In this document: positions 10,140 to 19,463 of the stretch, one piece after another
Layout of the letters: every line of letters starts with the position of its first letter
Numbering within the stretch: the first letter of the stretch is position 1
DNA from: Mycolicibacterium rhodesiae NBB3
Lineage (GTDB): Bacteria > Actinomycetota > Actinomycetes > Mycobacteriales > Mycobacteriaceae
Direction of reading: 5' to 3'
DNA length: 64,000 nucleotides
Assembly (NCBI RefSeq): GCF_000230895.2
Contig: NC_016604.1
Coordinates: 2,542,001 to 2,606,000, forward strand
The notes under the pieces: generated by a model
Seen by the model: only the letters and a program-made list of their open reading frames with translations
Told to the model about the DNA's origin: nothing
The model's database searches: none
Translations under genes and position numbers: made by a program

Positions 10140-10925
10140 ATGACCGACAGATCCGCGTCCCGCACATTCGTCGTCACCGGCGCGGCCTCAGGCATCGGTC
10201 TGGCCACCGCGAGGCGGCTGCTGGCCGAGGGCGGCACCGTCGTCGGCACAGATCTGACCGCCCCCACCGAGGACCTCGGCGCGCGGTTCGAGTTCGTCGC
10301 CGCCGATATCGCCGACGAGGCGGCGGTCGCCGCGGTGTTCGCCGCGGTGCCGGGCCGGATCGACGGCGTCGTCCACTCCGGGGGAGTCGCAGGCGGTGGA
10401 CCGGTGCACCTGCTGCCGAAAGAGGAATGGGAGCGGGTGATCTCGATCAACCTCACCGGTACGTTCCTGGTGGCCAAGGCGGCGCTGGCCAAGATGATCG
10501 AGCAGCCACGGGTCGACGGCGAACGCGGTTCGCTCGTGATGCTGGCCAGCGTCGAGGGTCTGGAGGGCACTGCGGGCGGCAGTGTCTACAACGCGTCCAA
10601 GGGTGGCGTCGTGCTGCTGACGAAGAACATCGCTTTGGACTACGGCCCGAGCGGGATTCGCGCCAACGCCATCTGCCCCGGCTTCATCGACACCCCGATG
10701 CTCAACAGCGTGATGGGTCTGGAGGGCATGGAAGGTCCGCTGCAGTCCATCACCTCCGAACACGCGCTCGGCCGCAGGGGGCGGCCCGACGAGATCGCGG
10801 CGATGGCGGCGTTTCTGGTCTCTGCGGACGCGTCGTTCGTCACCGGGCAGGCCATCGCGGTCGACGGCGGCTACACCGCGGGACGCGATCACGGGGTCGT
10901 CAAGATGTTCGGTTTCCCCGATTGA
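10140..10925 (+). CDS. SDR family NAD(P)-dependent oxidoreductase
   Basis: A 261-residue classical short-chain dehydrogenase. It has the cofactor motif VTGAASGIG near the N-terminus, an NxG-like HSGGVAGG segment after strand 4, catalytic Ser in VMLASVEG and YNASKGG (YxxxK). RANAICPGFIDTPM and the terminal VDGGYTAG are also typical. An acidic residue after strand 2 (TDL) favours NAD over NADP. The ATG at 10140 follows the CPBP gene by 28 bp. The natural substrate is unknown. Confidence 0.9.
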   Translation: MTDRSASRTFVVTGAASGIGLATARRLLAEGGTVVGTDLTAPTEDLGARFEFVAADIADEAAVAAVFAAVPGRIDGVVHSGGVAGGGPVHLLPKEEWERVISINLTGTFLVAKAALAKMIEQPRVDGERGSLVMLASVEGLEGTAGGSVYNASKGGVVLLTKNIALDYGPSGIRANAICPGFIDTPMLNSVMGLEGMEGPLQSITSEHALGRRGRPDEIAAMAAFLVSADASFVTGQAIAVDGGYTAGRDHGVVKMFGFPD

Positions 10926-10947
10926 TCACCGGCTCGCGAGGGAACGC

Positions 10948-12153
10948 TCACGGGTTGATGGTGTTCTCCCCGACCTGCCGGCCCCACACGTAATCGATCA
11001 GCACCGGCGAGGGAATCTCGACGTGGTTGTAGGGCGCGATGCTGGCGCCGGTGTCCATCACCAGATACGGCGCAGGCCACAACTCGCGGGAGATCTTCTG
11101 CCAGCAGCCGGGGCGGCCCTCGGGACCGCCGCGGGCGTTCACCCGCGGCAGGTTGTCCGGATAGATGTACGGATTGCCCGCACCCGCGAACGTGCCCGAC
11201 GACGTCGCGAGCGAGTAGCCGTTACCGCCCAGCGTCTCGGCGACCTTCTTCTCGATCTCGGCGAAGTTGCGCAGCGTGCAGAACAGCTGGGGACTGTAGG
11301 TGTCGAACAACACCGACGTCGGCAGCAGATCGCGCGCGCCGCGCACGAAATACGGTCCGCCCCGATTCAAGATGTCCGCCGCGGGGTCGGCGAAGCCCAG
11401 TGCAGCCATCAACGCAGCGTCGATGTCGCCCCACTGTGCGTTGAACGTGCGCGCGGTGGTGACCGCGTTCTCCAGCCCATCCCAAAGATCCGGTGACGCA
11501 TCGGCATACACATCGACCAGGCCCGTCACCAGCCGGGTGTCCTCGCGGAGCTGCGGCATCCGCATGTTGAGGTCGTCGAGGATGCTGTTGCCGTTGTTCA
11601 GGGATTCGCCGAACCGGTCGCCGAGGCCCGTCAACGCCTCGGCCGTCGCGGTGAGCGTCTGGTTCAGCTTGATCGGGTCGACCTGTTCGGCCAATGACAG
11701 GACTGTCTCGAAGAGCGTGTTGAATTCGGTGCTCACCGCTGACGCGGCGATGACGTCCTTGCTTGAAATGCGTTGCGCCGTTGGATCTTCCGGGGACCGC
11801 AGGGACACGTACTTGTTACCGAAGACGGTCGTGGCCTTTACGTCGGCGATCACGTTGGCCGGGATGAGCCGGACGTAGTCCGGATCGACGTCCAGTGAGA
11901 GCTGCGCTTTCGTGGTGCCGTCCACGTCGACGGTCCCGATGTGGCCGACCCGCCCGATCTCCACGCCGTTGTAGGTGACCTTCGCGCCACGTTCGACGAC
12001 CAGCCCGGCCCGCGGCGAGACGAGGGTGAGCTCGGTGGAACGAATGAAGTCGCCGCGGAACTGCAGGTAGATCAGCGCCGCAACGACCGCGACGATCACG
12101 ACCAGCACCGCACCCGCCACCCGGTAGGGCGGATTGTGGCGGTCGACAAACAC
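10948..12153 (-). CDS. orphan MCE-family lipid-transport protein
   Basis: The 401-residue protein has a single N-terminal membrane anchor (VAGAVLVVIVAVVAALIYLQF), then the MCE/MlaD domain: LVSPRAGLVVERGAKVTYNGVEIGRV and VKATTVFGNKYVSL. A long coiled-coil region and a Cys-containing C-terminal part (FCTLRNFAEIEKK, GRPGCWQKISRELWP) follow. MCE proteins assemble with YrbE permeases to move lipids or sterols across the envelope. Only one is present here and no YrbE is visible, so it is an orphan that must borrow partners. It is divergent from the SCP-like gene with only 16 bp between start codons. Confidence 0.88.
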   Translation of the reverse strand: MFVDRHNPPYRVAGAVLVVIVAVVAALIYLQFRGDFIRSTELTLVSPRAGLVVERGAKVTYNGVEIGRVGHIGTVDVDGTTKAQLSLDVDPDYVRLIPANVIADVKATTVFGNKYVSLRSPEDPTAQRISSKDVIAASAVSTEFNTLFETVLSLAEQVDPIKLNQTLTATAEALTGLGDRFGESLNNGNSILDDLNMRMPQLREDTRLVTGLVDVYADASPDLWDGLENAVTTARTFNAQWGDIDAALMAALGFADPAADILNRGGPYFVRGARDLLPTSVLFDTYSPQLFCTLRNFAEIEKKVAETLGGNGYSLATSSGTFAGAGNPYIYPDNLPRVNARGGPEGRPGCWQKISRELWPAPYLVMDTGASIAPYNHVEIPSPVLIDYVWGRQVGENTINP

Positions 12154-12169
12154 TTTGAGAATCTAAGGT

Positions 12170-12562
12170 ATGGCCACCTCCCGTAGGGCCGATCCCGCAA
12201 TGACGCGTGCCGCCGTTTCGGCCGTTGCGGCGTGGCTGCGCGACGAGTCGACGCCCGCTCCTGAGCGCGCCGTGCTCGCCGAGGCGGTTCGGCTGACCGC
12301 CCGCACGCTCGCGGCCGTCGCACCAGGTTCCAGTGTCGAGCTCCGAGTACCGCCATTCGTTGCGGTGCAATGCATTTCAGGACCCGCGCACCGGCGCGGC
12401 ACTCCGCCCAACGTGGTGGAGACCGATGCGCGGACCTGGCTGCTGCTCGCGACCGGCCTACTGAACGTGCCGGACGCCAGCGCCAGCGGTGCGCTGAGCT
12501 TCTCGGGCGGGCGCGCCGGAGAGGTGGCCGCATGGCTACCGCTGGTCAGCCTTGACGGTTAG
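12170..12562 (+). CDS. sterol-carrier-like family protein (Rv0807 type)
   Basis: A 130-residue protein with RAAVSAVAAWLRDE at the N-terminus, a central ELRVPPFVAVQCISGPAHRRGTPPNVVETDA and a C-terminal ASASGALSFSGGRAGEVAAWLPLV. This is the small SCP-like family always found just before purF in mycobacteria. Function is not established. The divergent overlap of promoters with the MCE gene, a lipid-transport protein, may be meaningful but could be chance. Confidence 0.8.
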   Translation: MATSRRADPAMTRAAVSAVAAWLRDESTPAPERAVLAEAVRLTARTLAAVAPGSSVELRVPPFVAVQCISGPAHRRGTPPNVVETDARTWLLLATGLLNVPDASASGALSFSGGRAGEVAAWLPLVSLDG

Positions 12563-12770
12563 TTTCGCCACACGTTCGACGCGACGGCCAGGGCCAGGGC
12601 TGCACCCGCGACCGGCAAACCCGCTGGACAAGCGGGGTGTACGGGGAGGAATTGGAGGACCGCAGCGAGCGTTGCTTTTGTGCGCGACACTCCAGTTCTC
12701 TTTCATGATTAACCGGTGATGACCGTAGACTGAACTCGTCTACCCAATCCGCCCTGGGAGCAGCCATATC

Positions 12771-14303
12771 GTGACCGGCCAGCAGACCGATCAAGAACCC
12801 CGCGAAGAGTGTGGCGTATTCGGCGTCTGGGCGCCGGGTGAAGAGGTCGCCAAGCTCACCTACTACGGCCTCTACGCGCTGCAGCACCGCGGCCAGGAGG
12901 CAGCCGGCATCGCCGTCGCCGATGGCTCCCAAGTGCTGGTATTCAAGGATCTGGGCCTGGTCAGCCAGGTCTTCGACGAGCAGACGCTTGCGGCCATGGA
13001 AGGTCACGTCGCCGTCGGCCACTGCCGCTACTCCACCAGCGGCTCCACCACCTGGGAGAACGCTCAGCCGGTATTCCGTAACACCGCGGCGGGCACCGGC
13101 GTCGCGCTCGGCCACAACGGCAACCTCGTCAACGCCGCCGACCTGGCCACGCGGGCCCGTGAGGCGGGTCTGCTCGGCACCCGGGGCGCTCCCGCGGCCA
13201 CCACGGACTCCGACATCCTCGGCGCACTGTTGGCCCACGGCGCCGCCGATTCGTCACTCGAGCAGGCCGCACTCGAACTCCTGCCGACCGTACGCGGGGC
13301 GTTCTGCCTGACCTTCATGGACGAGAACACCCTCTACGCGGCCCGCGACCCCTACGGGGTGCGTCCGTTGTCGCTTGGCCGTCTGGACCGCGGCTGGGTC
13401 GTGGCGTCGGAAACCGCCGCGCTCGACATCGTCGGCGCTTCCTTCGTCCGCGATATCGAGCCAGGTGAGCTGCTCGCCATCGACGCCGACGGGGTGCGCT
13501 CGACGCGCTTCGCCAACCCCGAACCCAAGGGCTGTGTCTTCGAGTACGTATACCTGGCCCGGCCCGACAGCACCATCGCAGGCCGTTCGGTGCATGCGGC
13601 GCGGGTGGACATCGGCCGCCGGCTGGCCCGTGAGAAGCCCGTCGAGGCCGACCTGGTGATCGGTGTGCCGGAGTCGGGCACTCCCGCCGCCGTCGGCTAC
13701 GCGCAGGAGTCCGGCATCCCCTACGGCCAGGGCCTGATGAAGAACGCCTACGTCGGGCGCACCTTCATCCAACCGTCGCAGACCATCCGCCAGCTTGGTA
13801 TCCGGCTCAAGCTCAACCCGCTGAAGGAAGTGATTCGCGGCAAGCGACTGATCGTCGTAGACGACTCGATCGTGCGCGGCAACACCCAGCGGGCGTTGGT
13901 GCGGATGCTGCGGGAGGCCGGTGCCGTCGAGGTGCACGTGCGCATCGCGTCTCCTCCGGTGAAATGGCCGTGCTTCTACGGCATCGATTTCGCGACACCT
14001 GCCGAGCTGATCGCCAACGCCGCGAGCACCGAAGACGATGTGAGCGAAATGCTCGAGGGCGTGCGGCACGCCATCGGCGCCGACACGCTCGGCTACATCT
14101 CCCAGCGCGGCATGATCGCGGCCACCGAGCAGCCCGCATCGCGGCTGTGCTCGGCATGCTTCGACGGCAACTATCCCATCGAGCTGCCGGGCGAAACGGC
14201 GTTGGGCAAGAACGTGATCGAGCACATGCTTGCGACCGCTGCCCGCACCGGGGTTCCGTTGCAGACCGACAACGACAACGTCTCGGCGCTGCGGCGTCCT
14301 TGA
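12771..14303 (+). CDS. purF: amidophosphoribosyltransferase PurF
   Basis: 510 residues. It catalyses the committed step of purine synthesis, forming phosphoribosylamine from PRPP and glutamine. The N-terminal EECGVFGVWAP shows the Ntn-type nucleophile Cys after a short propeptide that must be cleaved. YYGLYALQHRGQEAAGIA and GHCRYSTSGS form the glutaminase domain, and RLIVVDDSIVRGNTQ is the PRPP-binding loop. Cysteines in SPPVKWPCFYGID and LCSACFDGNYP match the Fe-S cluster ligands of the Bacillus-type enzyme. The GTG start follows a GGGAG box. The stop lies inside the first of the 26-bp repeats at 14293. Confidence 0.96.
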   Translation: MTGQQTDQEPREECGVFGVWAPGEEVAKLTYYGLYALQHRGQEAAGIAVADGSQVLVFKDLGLVSQVFDEQTLAAMEGHVAVGHCRYSTSGSTTWENAQPVFRNTAAGTGVALGHNGNLVNAADLATRAREAGLLGTRGAPAATTDSDILGALLAHGAADSSLEQAALELLPTVRGAFCLTFMDENTLYAARDPYGVRPLSLGRLDRGWVVASETAALDIVGASFVRDIEPGELLAIDADGVRSTRFANPEPKGCVFEYVYLARPDSTIAGRSVHAARVDIGRRLAREKPVEADLVIGVPESGTPAAVGYAQESGIPYGQGLMKNAYVGRTFIQPSQTIRQLGIRLKLNPLKEVIRGKRLIVVDDSIVRGNTQRALVRMLREAGAVEVHVRIASPPVKWPCFYGIDFATPAELIANAASTEDDVSEMLEGVRHAIGADTLGYISQRGMIAATEQPASRLCSACFDGNYPIELPGETALGKNVIEHMLATAARTGVPLQTDNDNVSALRRP

Positions 14304-14365
14304 CGGCTCAGCCGTCGTGGCGTCCTTGACGGCTCGGCCGTCGTGGCGACCTTGACGGCTCGGCC
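14293..14365 (+). repeat. 26-bp tandem hairpin repeat after purF
   Basis: Three tandem copies (14293, 14319 and 14345, the last shortened) share GGCGTCCTTGACGGCTCGGCC with one or two changes. Each contains GACGGC/GCCGTC arms around a 3-nt loop. The array starts within the last purF codons and ends at the stop codon of the convergent NmrA-like gene. It may work as a terminator between the convergent genes, though there is no U-tract. Confidence 0.7.
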
Positions 14366-15333
14366 TAATGCGCCTCGCGGCCCACGTGCGCCCAGTGCGG
14401 ATCGCTTGGCAGCGGGCCGTGTTTGAGTGCATAGGCAACCGCATCGCGGTATCCGGTCAGTCCTCCGGGCGGGGGGCCGATGACCGATTCGATGTCATGT
14501 TCGTCCATCACCGCATCGACCTCCAGCGATTCGATCAACGGCCGCGCGAGGCCCGGCGGCATCGGCGTGACGAGACCGATCCACAGGCTCGCGATCGTCG
14601 GTGTCAGGAACGGAATCGCGATGATGATTCGTCGCCGCAGGCCCGCGGCCGCGGCATAGCCCTGCATCATGTCGCCGTACTCGAGAACATCGGGTCCGCC
14701 GACGTCCCAGGTGCGTGACTCGGGCAGTTCAGCTCTGGCCGCCTCGGCGAGGTAGTGCAGCACATCGTTGATCGCGATCGGCTGGATCTTGTTGTGCACC
14801 CATTTCGGGGTCGTCATCGCCGGCAGACGGTGGATGAGATGTCGCATCATCTCGAACGATGCCGAGCCCGAGCCGACCACGATTCCGGCCTGCAGTACGA
14901 CCGTCTCGATGCCGGAGTCCAAAAGGATCTCACCCACCGCGACTCGCGACCGCAGGTGCGGCGAAAGGTCCGCTCTCGACGGGTGCAGCCCGCCCAGGTA
15001 CACCAGCCGCTTCACACCGGCCTGCTTCGCCGCGGTGACGACGTTGCGGGCCGATTCGGCCTCCGCCGCGACGAAATCTTTCGACGTGCCCATCGAGTGC
15101 ACCAGGTAGTAGACGATGTCGCAGCCGTCGAACGCCTGCCTGAGCGAGTCGGGGTCGCCGAGGTCACCGCGCGCGACCTCGACTCGATCGCGCCAGGGCC
15201 GGTCGGCGAGCTTGTCGGGGTTGCGCGCCAATGCGCGCACGCTGTATCCGCGCTCGAGCAGCTCGGGCACCAACCGTCCACCGATGTAGCCGGTCGCACC
15301 AGTCACCAGGCAGTGGGTATTTTCAGCGGACAC
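14365..15333 (-). CDS. NmrA-like / atypical SDR NAD(P)-binding protein
   Basis: About 322 residues from a GTG at 15333. The start of the protein carries CLVTGATGYIGGRLVPELLERG, the atypical SDR nucleotide-binding motif, then ARGDLGDPDSLRQAFDGCDIVYYLVHSMG and VYLGGLHP in place of a catalytic Tyr-Lys pair. The C-terminal part (WIGLVTPMPPGLARPLIESL) is found in the membrane-associated NmrA/DUF2867-type group. The open frame extends upstream to 15444 and overlaps the cupin gene by 75 bp; the GTG after the cupin stop is preferred. Function unknown. Confidence 0.8.
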   Translation of the reverse strand: MSAENTHCLVTGATGYIGGRLVPELLERGYSVRALARNPDKLADRPWRDRVEVARGDLGDPDSLRQAFDGCDIVYYLVHSMGTSKDFVAAEAESARNVVTAAKQAGVKRLVYLGGLHPSRADLSPHLRSRVAVGEILLDSGIETVVLQAGIVVGSGSASFEMMRHLIHRLPAMTTPKWVHNKIQPIAINDVLHYLAEAARAELPESRTWDVGGPDVLEYGDMMQGYAAAAGLRRRIIIAIPFLTPTIASLWIGLVTPMPPGLARPLIESLEVDAVMDEHDIESVIGPPPGGLTGYRDAVAYALKHGPLPSDPHWAHVGREAH

Positions 15334-15368
15334 CCACGCGGGATCGCCGTTCTGGTCCGTCGGCAAAC

Positions 15369-15806
15369 CTAGTTCGGGCACCCGGGCGGTGGCGGGACGT
15401 CGAACGAGGTGGGAGTTCCCGCCGGCAGTATGTAGTCCACCCACAACACCACGGGAACGGGCCCCAGGTTGCGGCCGTTGTGCACGTGGTCCGACCCGCT
15501 GCCTTCGGTGACCGCAGCGCCCGTCGGGTCGACGACGTCCCTGCAGTCCTCCATCGTGCGGGTCAGAGTGCCTTCCCTCACGACGCCGAACGTGCGGCCC
15601 TCGTGGTAGTGCCAGCCCGTGCTGCCGCCGGGCTGGATCGTGATCCTCTTGGTGATGTAGTCGACGCCGTCCACGGTCGACTGGTTGATGACCACTGCAT
15701 CAACGTTTACCGGCGCCGTCGCGACCGCGACGGACGGCGCCACAGCGGCCGTGGCGGCGGTCAGGACGACGGGCAGGGCAAGGACGTACCAGCGAACAAG
15801 TTTCAT
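15369..15806 (-). CDS. secreted cupin-domain protein
   Basis: 145 residues starting MKLVRWYV with a clear signal peptide ending near VATAPV. The mature part is a single cupin: ITIQPGGSTGWHYHEGRTFGVVREGTLT holds the HxH and E metal ligands, and GSGSDHVHNGRNLGPVPVVLWVDYI the second motif. It may bind a metal and act on a small molecule in the envelope. It is followed at once by the NmrA-like gene. An in-frame ATG 18 bp upstream is less suited to the signal peptide. Confidence 0.85.
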   Translation of the reverse strand: MKLVRWYVLALPVVLTAATAAVAPSVAVATAPVNVDAVVINQSTVDGVDYITKRITIQPGGSTGWHYHEGRTFGVVREGTLTRTMEDCRDVVDPTGAAVTEGSGSDHVHNGRNLGPVPVVLWVDYILPAGTPTSFDVPPPPGCPN

Positions 15807-15914
15807 GGTCGGACACATTCTCATACCGAACGGAGGATTCGCGACATATCGGACCCAACGCGATCGGGGAGGAGTAATGACCTCGCGCAGCGATCACCGG
15901 TAGCCTTGTGCGCG

Positions 15915-16985
<1,071 letters not shown>

Positions 16986-16988
16986 GGG

Positions 16989-17165
16989 TCAGCGACGCCA
17001 GTCGTCATCGTCGGCCGAGTCATCGTCAGCCAACCTGTCGGTGCCGTTGAAGTCATCGGCGCCCGCAAGTTCGCGCTGAAGGCGGTCGAAATCGGTCTGC
17101 GGTGAGCTGTACTTGAGCTCACGAGCGACCTTGGTCTGCTTTGCCTTTGCCCGGCCGCGGCCCAT
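16989..17165 (-). CDS. DUF3073 family small protein
   Basis: 58 residues beginning MGRGRAKAKQTKVARELKYSSP, the invariant start of actinobacterial DUF3073 proteins, and ending in an Asp-rich tail (DDDSADDDDWRR). The basic head and acidic tail suggest nucleic-acid or protein contact, but no function is known. The ATG at 17165 is chosen because the upstream extension lacks family similarity. The same gene (Rv0810c) follows purM in M. tuberculosis. Confidence 0.88.
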   Translation of the reverse strand: MGRGRAKAKQTKVARELKYSSPQTDFDRLQRELAGADDFNGTDRLADDDSADDDDWRR

Positions 17166-17305
17166 TGGGGGTACCCCCTCGCGCAATAACGGAGCGGCCC
17201 AAATTTCAGGCGGCTCCGATCTGAGTGTCAATTATCGTCCTGCCGACACTTTACCGTGCCGCGGTGCGGTGTGCTGGCAGGCCCGTCCCAGCGAATTCGA
17301 CCGCC

Positions 17306-18379
17306 CTAACGCGCGCCGCCTCGCAGCCGTTCGACCGCCAGCCGTCCAGCACCGGTGGCCTCCGGAGTCGGCATCGAATCGGCATCGATCACCGCTGCCA
17401 CCGCGGACTCCCCACCTGTGGTCAGTTCCGTGTCGGCGGGCAGGCCCCGCTTGAGCAGAGCGAGCGCGATCGGGCCCTCGTCGACATGATCGACCACGGT
17501 GCCCAGCCGGCCCACGGTCCGTCCGCCGGCAAGCACAGGGTCGCCGGGCGACGGCCGGTCGACAGACCCGTCGAGGTGCAACAGCACTAACATCCGCGGG
17601 GGTTTGCCCAGGTTGTGGACGCGCGCGACGGTTTCCTGGCCGCGATAGCAGCCCTTGTCGAGATGAACCGCGGTACCGATCCAGCCGACCTCGTGGGGAA
17701 TCGTGCGCTCGTCGGTGTCCACCCCGAGCCGCGGCCGCAACGAGGTGACCCGATGCGCCTCATAGGCCCAGACCCCCGCCGGCCGCACGTCGGCCCCCGC
17801 CAGACGGTCGCGCCACGAGGCCACCTGATCGCGCGGAACGACCAGGTCGAGTTCGACCGCAGGGCCGGCCATCGTGCGGAGGAAGCCTCCGTCGGGAAGC
17901 GCAACGGCGGTCATTTCGGCCGGTAGCGAAACCACGCCGAGAGCGTCGAGCACGGGCTGCTCGATCAGCTGCGGCCCGAGGAGCGACAGGACCGCCAGGT
18001 CGGTCGGTTCGATGGCGACGTCAGCCCAGAAAACCATCTTGCGCAGATAGGCGGTCAGCGGTTCGGCGCGGGACGGTTCGGTGTCGAGATAGGTGACGCC
18101 GCCCAGCTCCGTCTGAACCCAGTGATCTTCGACACGACCCTGCCCGTCAAGGCTCAGATTCTCGGTCACTGTGCCGTCGGAAAGGGCGCTGACGTGCTGA
18201 CTCGAGATGCTGTGCAGCCACGTGTTGCGCTCACTGCCGGTCAGGGCGATCACTGCGCGGTGCGACCGGTCCACCACGACGGCCGCGTCGGCGGCTGCCC
18301 GCTGTTCGCCCAGCGGATCGCCGTAGTGCCAGATGGCACCGGCATCGGGCCCGGCGTCGGGGGCAGGCACTGCAGACAT
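17306..18379 (-). CDS. ygfZ: YgfZ-type folate-binding protein (Fe-S cluster assembly/repair)
   Basis: 357 residues of the GcvT-like fold. The signature KGCYRGQETVARVHN, with the reactive Cys, is intact, and HYGDPLGEQRAAADAAVVVDRSHRAVIALTG is the usual N-terminus. YgfZ proteins bind folate and assist iron-sulfur enzymes, probably under oxidative stress. It is divergent from pabC, whose pathway makes folate; this neighbour pairing is conserved in mycobacteria (Rv0811c/Rv0812). Confidence 0.9.
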   Translation of the reverse strand: MSAVPAPDAGPDAGAIWHYGDPLGEQRAAADAAVVVDRSHRAVIALTGSERNTWLHSISSQHVSALSDGTVTENLSLDGQGRVEDHWVQTELGGVTYLDTEPSRAEPLTAYLRKMVFWADVAIEPTDLAVLSLLGPQLIEQPVLDALGVVSLPAEMTAVALPDGGFLRTMAGPAVELDLVVPRDQVASWRDRLAGADVRPAGVWAYEAHRVTSLRPRLGVDTDERTIPHEVGWIGTAVHLDKGCYRGQETVARVHNLGKPPRMLVLLHLDGSVDRPSPGDPVLAGGRTVGRLGTVVDHVDEGPIALALLKRGLPADTELTTGGESAVAAVIDADSMPTPEATGAGRLAVERLRGGAR

Positions 18380-18405
18380 ACCTCGACTTTACGGCGCTAC
18401 GCTTC

Positions 18406-19290
18406 ATGGCCATGGCTAGTCAACCGGCGATCGTGGTCACGCTCGACGGTGTAGTGCACGACCCGGGTGCTCCTCTTCTGTACGCCGACGACCTCGCTGC
18501 CGTGCGTGGCGACGGCATCTTCGAGACGCTGCTGATCCGCGACGGCAGACCTTGCCTGCTGGAATCCCATCTGGACCGGCTCACCCAGTCGGCGGCGATG
18601 ATGGACCTGCCCGCGCCGGATCTGACGAAGTGGCGCGGAGCGGTGGGCGTGGCCGTCGAGCGGTGGCTCGCCGACGGTGGTGGCGAGGGAGTGCTGCGGT
18701 TGGTCTACAGCCGTGGGCGTGAAAGCGGTTCACCGTGCACCGCGTTCGCGACCATCGGCGCGCTGGCTGCCCGGGTGGCCGACGCGCGCAGCCGCGGGGT
18801 GGCGGCGGTGACGCTGGCCCGCGGACTGTCAGCTGAGCACACCCGCGACATGCCGTGGCTCCTCGCCGGGGCCAAGACGTTGTCCTACGCGGTGAACATG
18901 GCCGCACTGCGGCACGCCGAGCGGCTCGGGGCGGGCGACGTGATCTTCGTCGGCTCCGACGGGCTGATCCTGGAGGGCCCGCGATCGACCGTGGTGGTCG
19001 CGTCGGAACGCGACGGCGTCCCGACGCTGCTCACGCCGCCGCCGTGGTATCCGATTCTTCGTGGAACCACACAGCAGGCGCTGTTCGACGTGGCGCGCAA
19101 CAAGGGCTGTGCGTGCGACTACCAGGCGCTGCGACCCACTGATCTCTTTGCGGCGCAGGGGGTTTGGTTGGTGTCGAGCATCACGCTCGCCGCACGGGTG
19201 CACACCCTGGATGGAAAAGCGTTGCCGCCCGCTCCACTCGCGGGGGAAATCGCCGCACTCGTCGATGCGGCGATCGTCAGTGATCGCTGA
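18406..19290 (+). CDS. pabC: aminotransferase class IV, probable aminodeoxychorismate lyase
   Basis: 294 residues with the fold-type IV PLP-enzyme features: RGDGIFETLLIRDGRPCLLESHLDRL at the N-terminus, the PLP Lys in LAGAKTLSYAVNMAALR, GSDGLILEGPRSTVVV and TPPPWYPILRGTTQQAL. Class IV enzymes include branched-chain and D-amino-acid aminotransferases. The position beside a folate-binding protein and Rv0812 synteny favour 4-amino-4-deoxychorismate lyase, which makes p-aminobenzoate for folate. A second ATG lies 6 bp in. Core synteny breaks directly after this gene. Confidence 0.85.
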   Translation: MAMASQPAIVVTLDGVVHDPGAPLLYADDLAAVRGDGIFETLLIRDGRPCLLESHLDRLTQSAAMMDLPAPDLTKWRGAVGVAVERWLADGGGEGVLRLVYSRGRESGSPCTAFATIGALAARVADARSRGVAAVTLARGLSAEHTRDMPWLLAGAKTLSYAVNMAALRHAERLGAGDVIFVGSDGLILEGPRSTVVVASERDGVPTLLTPPPWYPILRGTTQQALFDVARNKGCACDYQALRPTDLFAAQGVWLVSSITLAARVHTLDGKALPPAPLAGEIAALVDAAIVSDR

Positions 19291-19463
19291 GCGCTGAAAC
19301 CGGCGCTGGTGACCCCGAGCGTGGACTTGTTGCACTGTTCAATTGGGAATTTCGTCCAGAGCGCGGGCAAACGAAGTGGCTTGTCGCGGAAGGATCGAAC
19401 CCGGTACGCGTACCTTTAGGCGCATCGACGGCTCTTGTCGTTACGAGTGGTACCGCAGGCACA

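Noticed and set aside
13254..14444. A 396-codon minus-strand frame across purF
   Set aside because: Antisense shadow of purF, whose motifs are complete on the plus strand.
19375..19420. GATCGAACCCGG stretch resembling a tRNA T-arm near the left edge of block 2
   Set aside because: No acceptor, D or anticodon arm can be formed around it; not a tRNA or an att remnant that can be supported.
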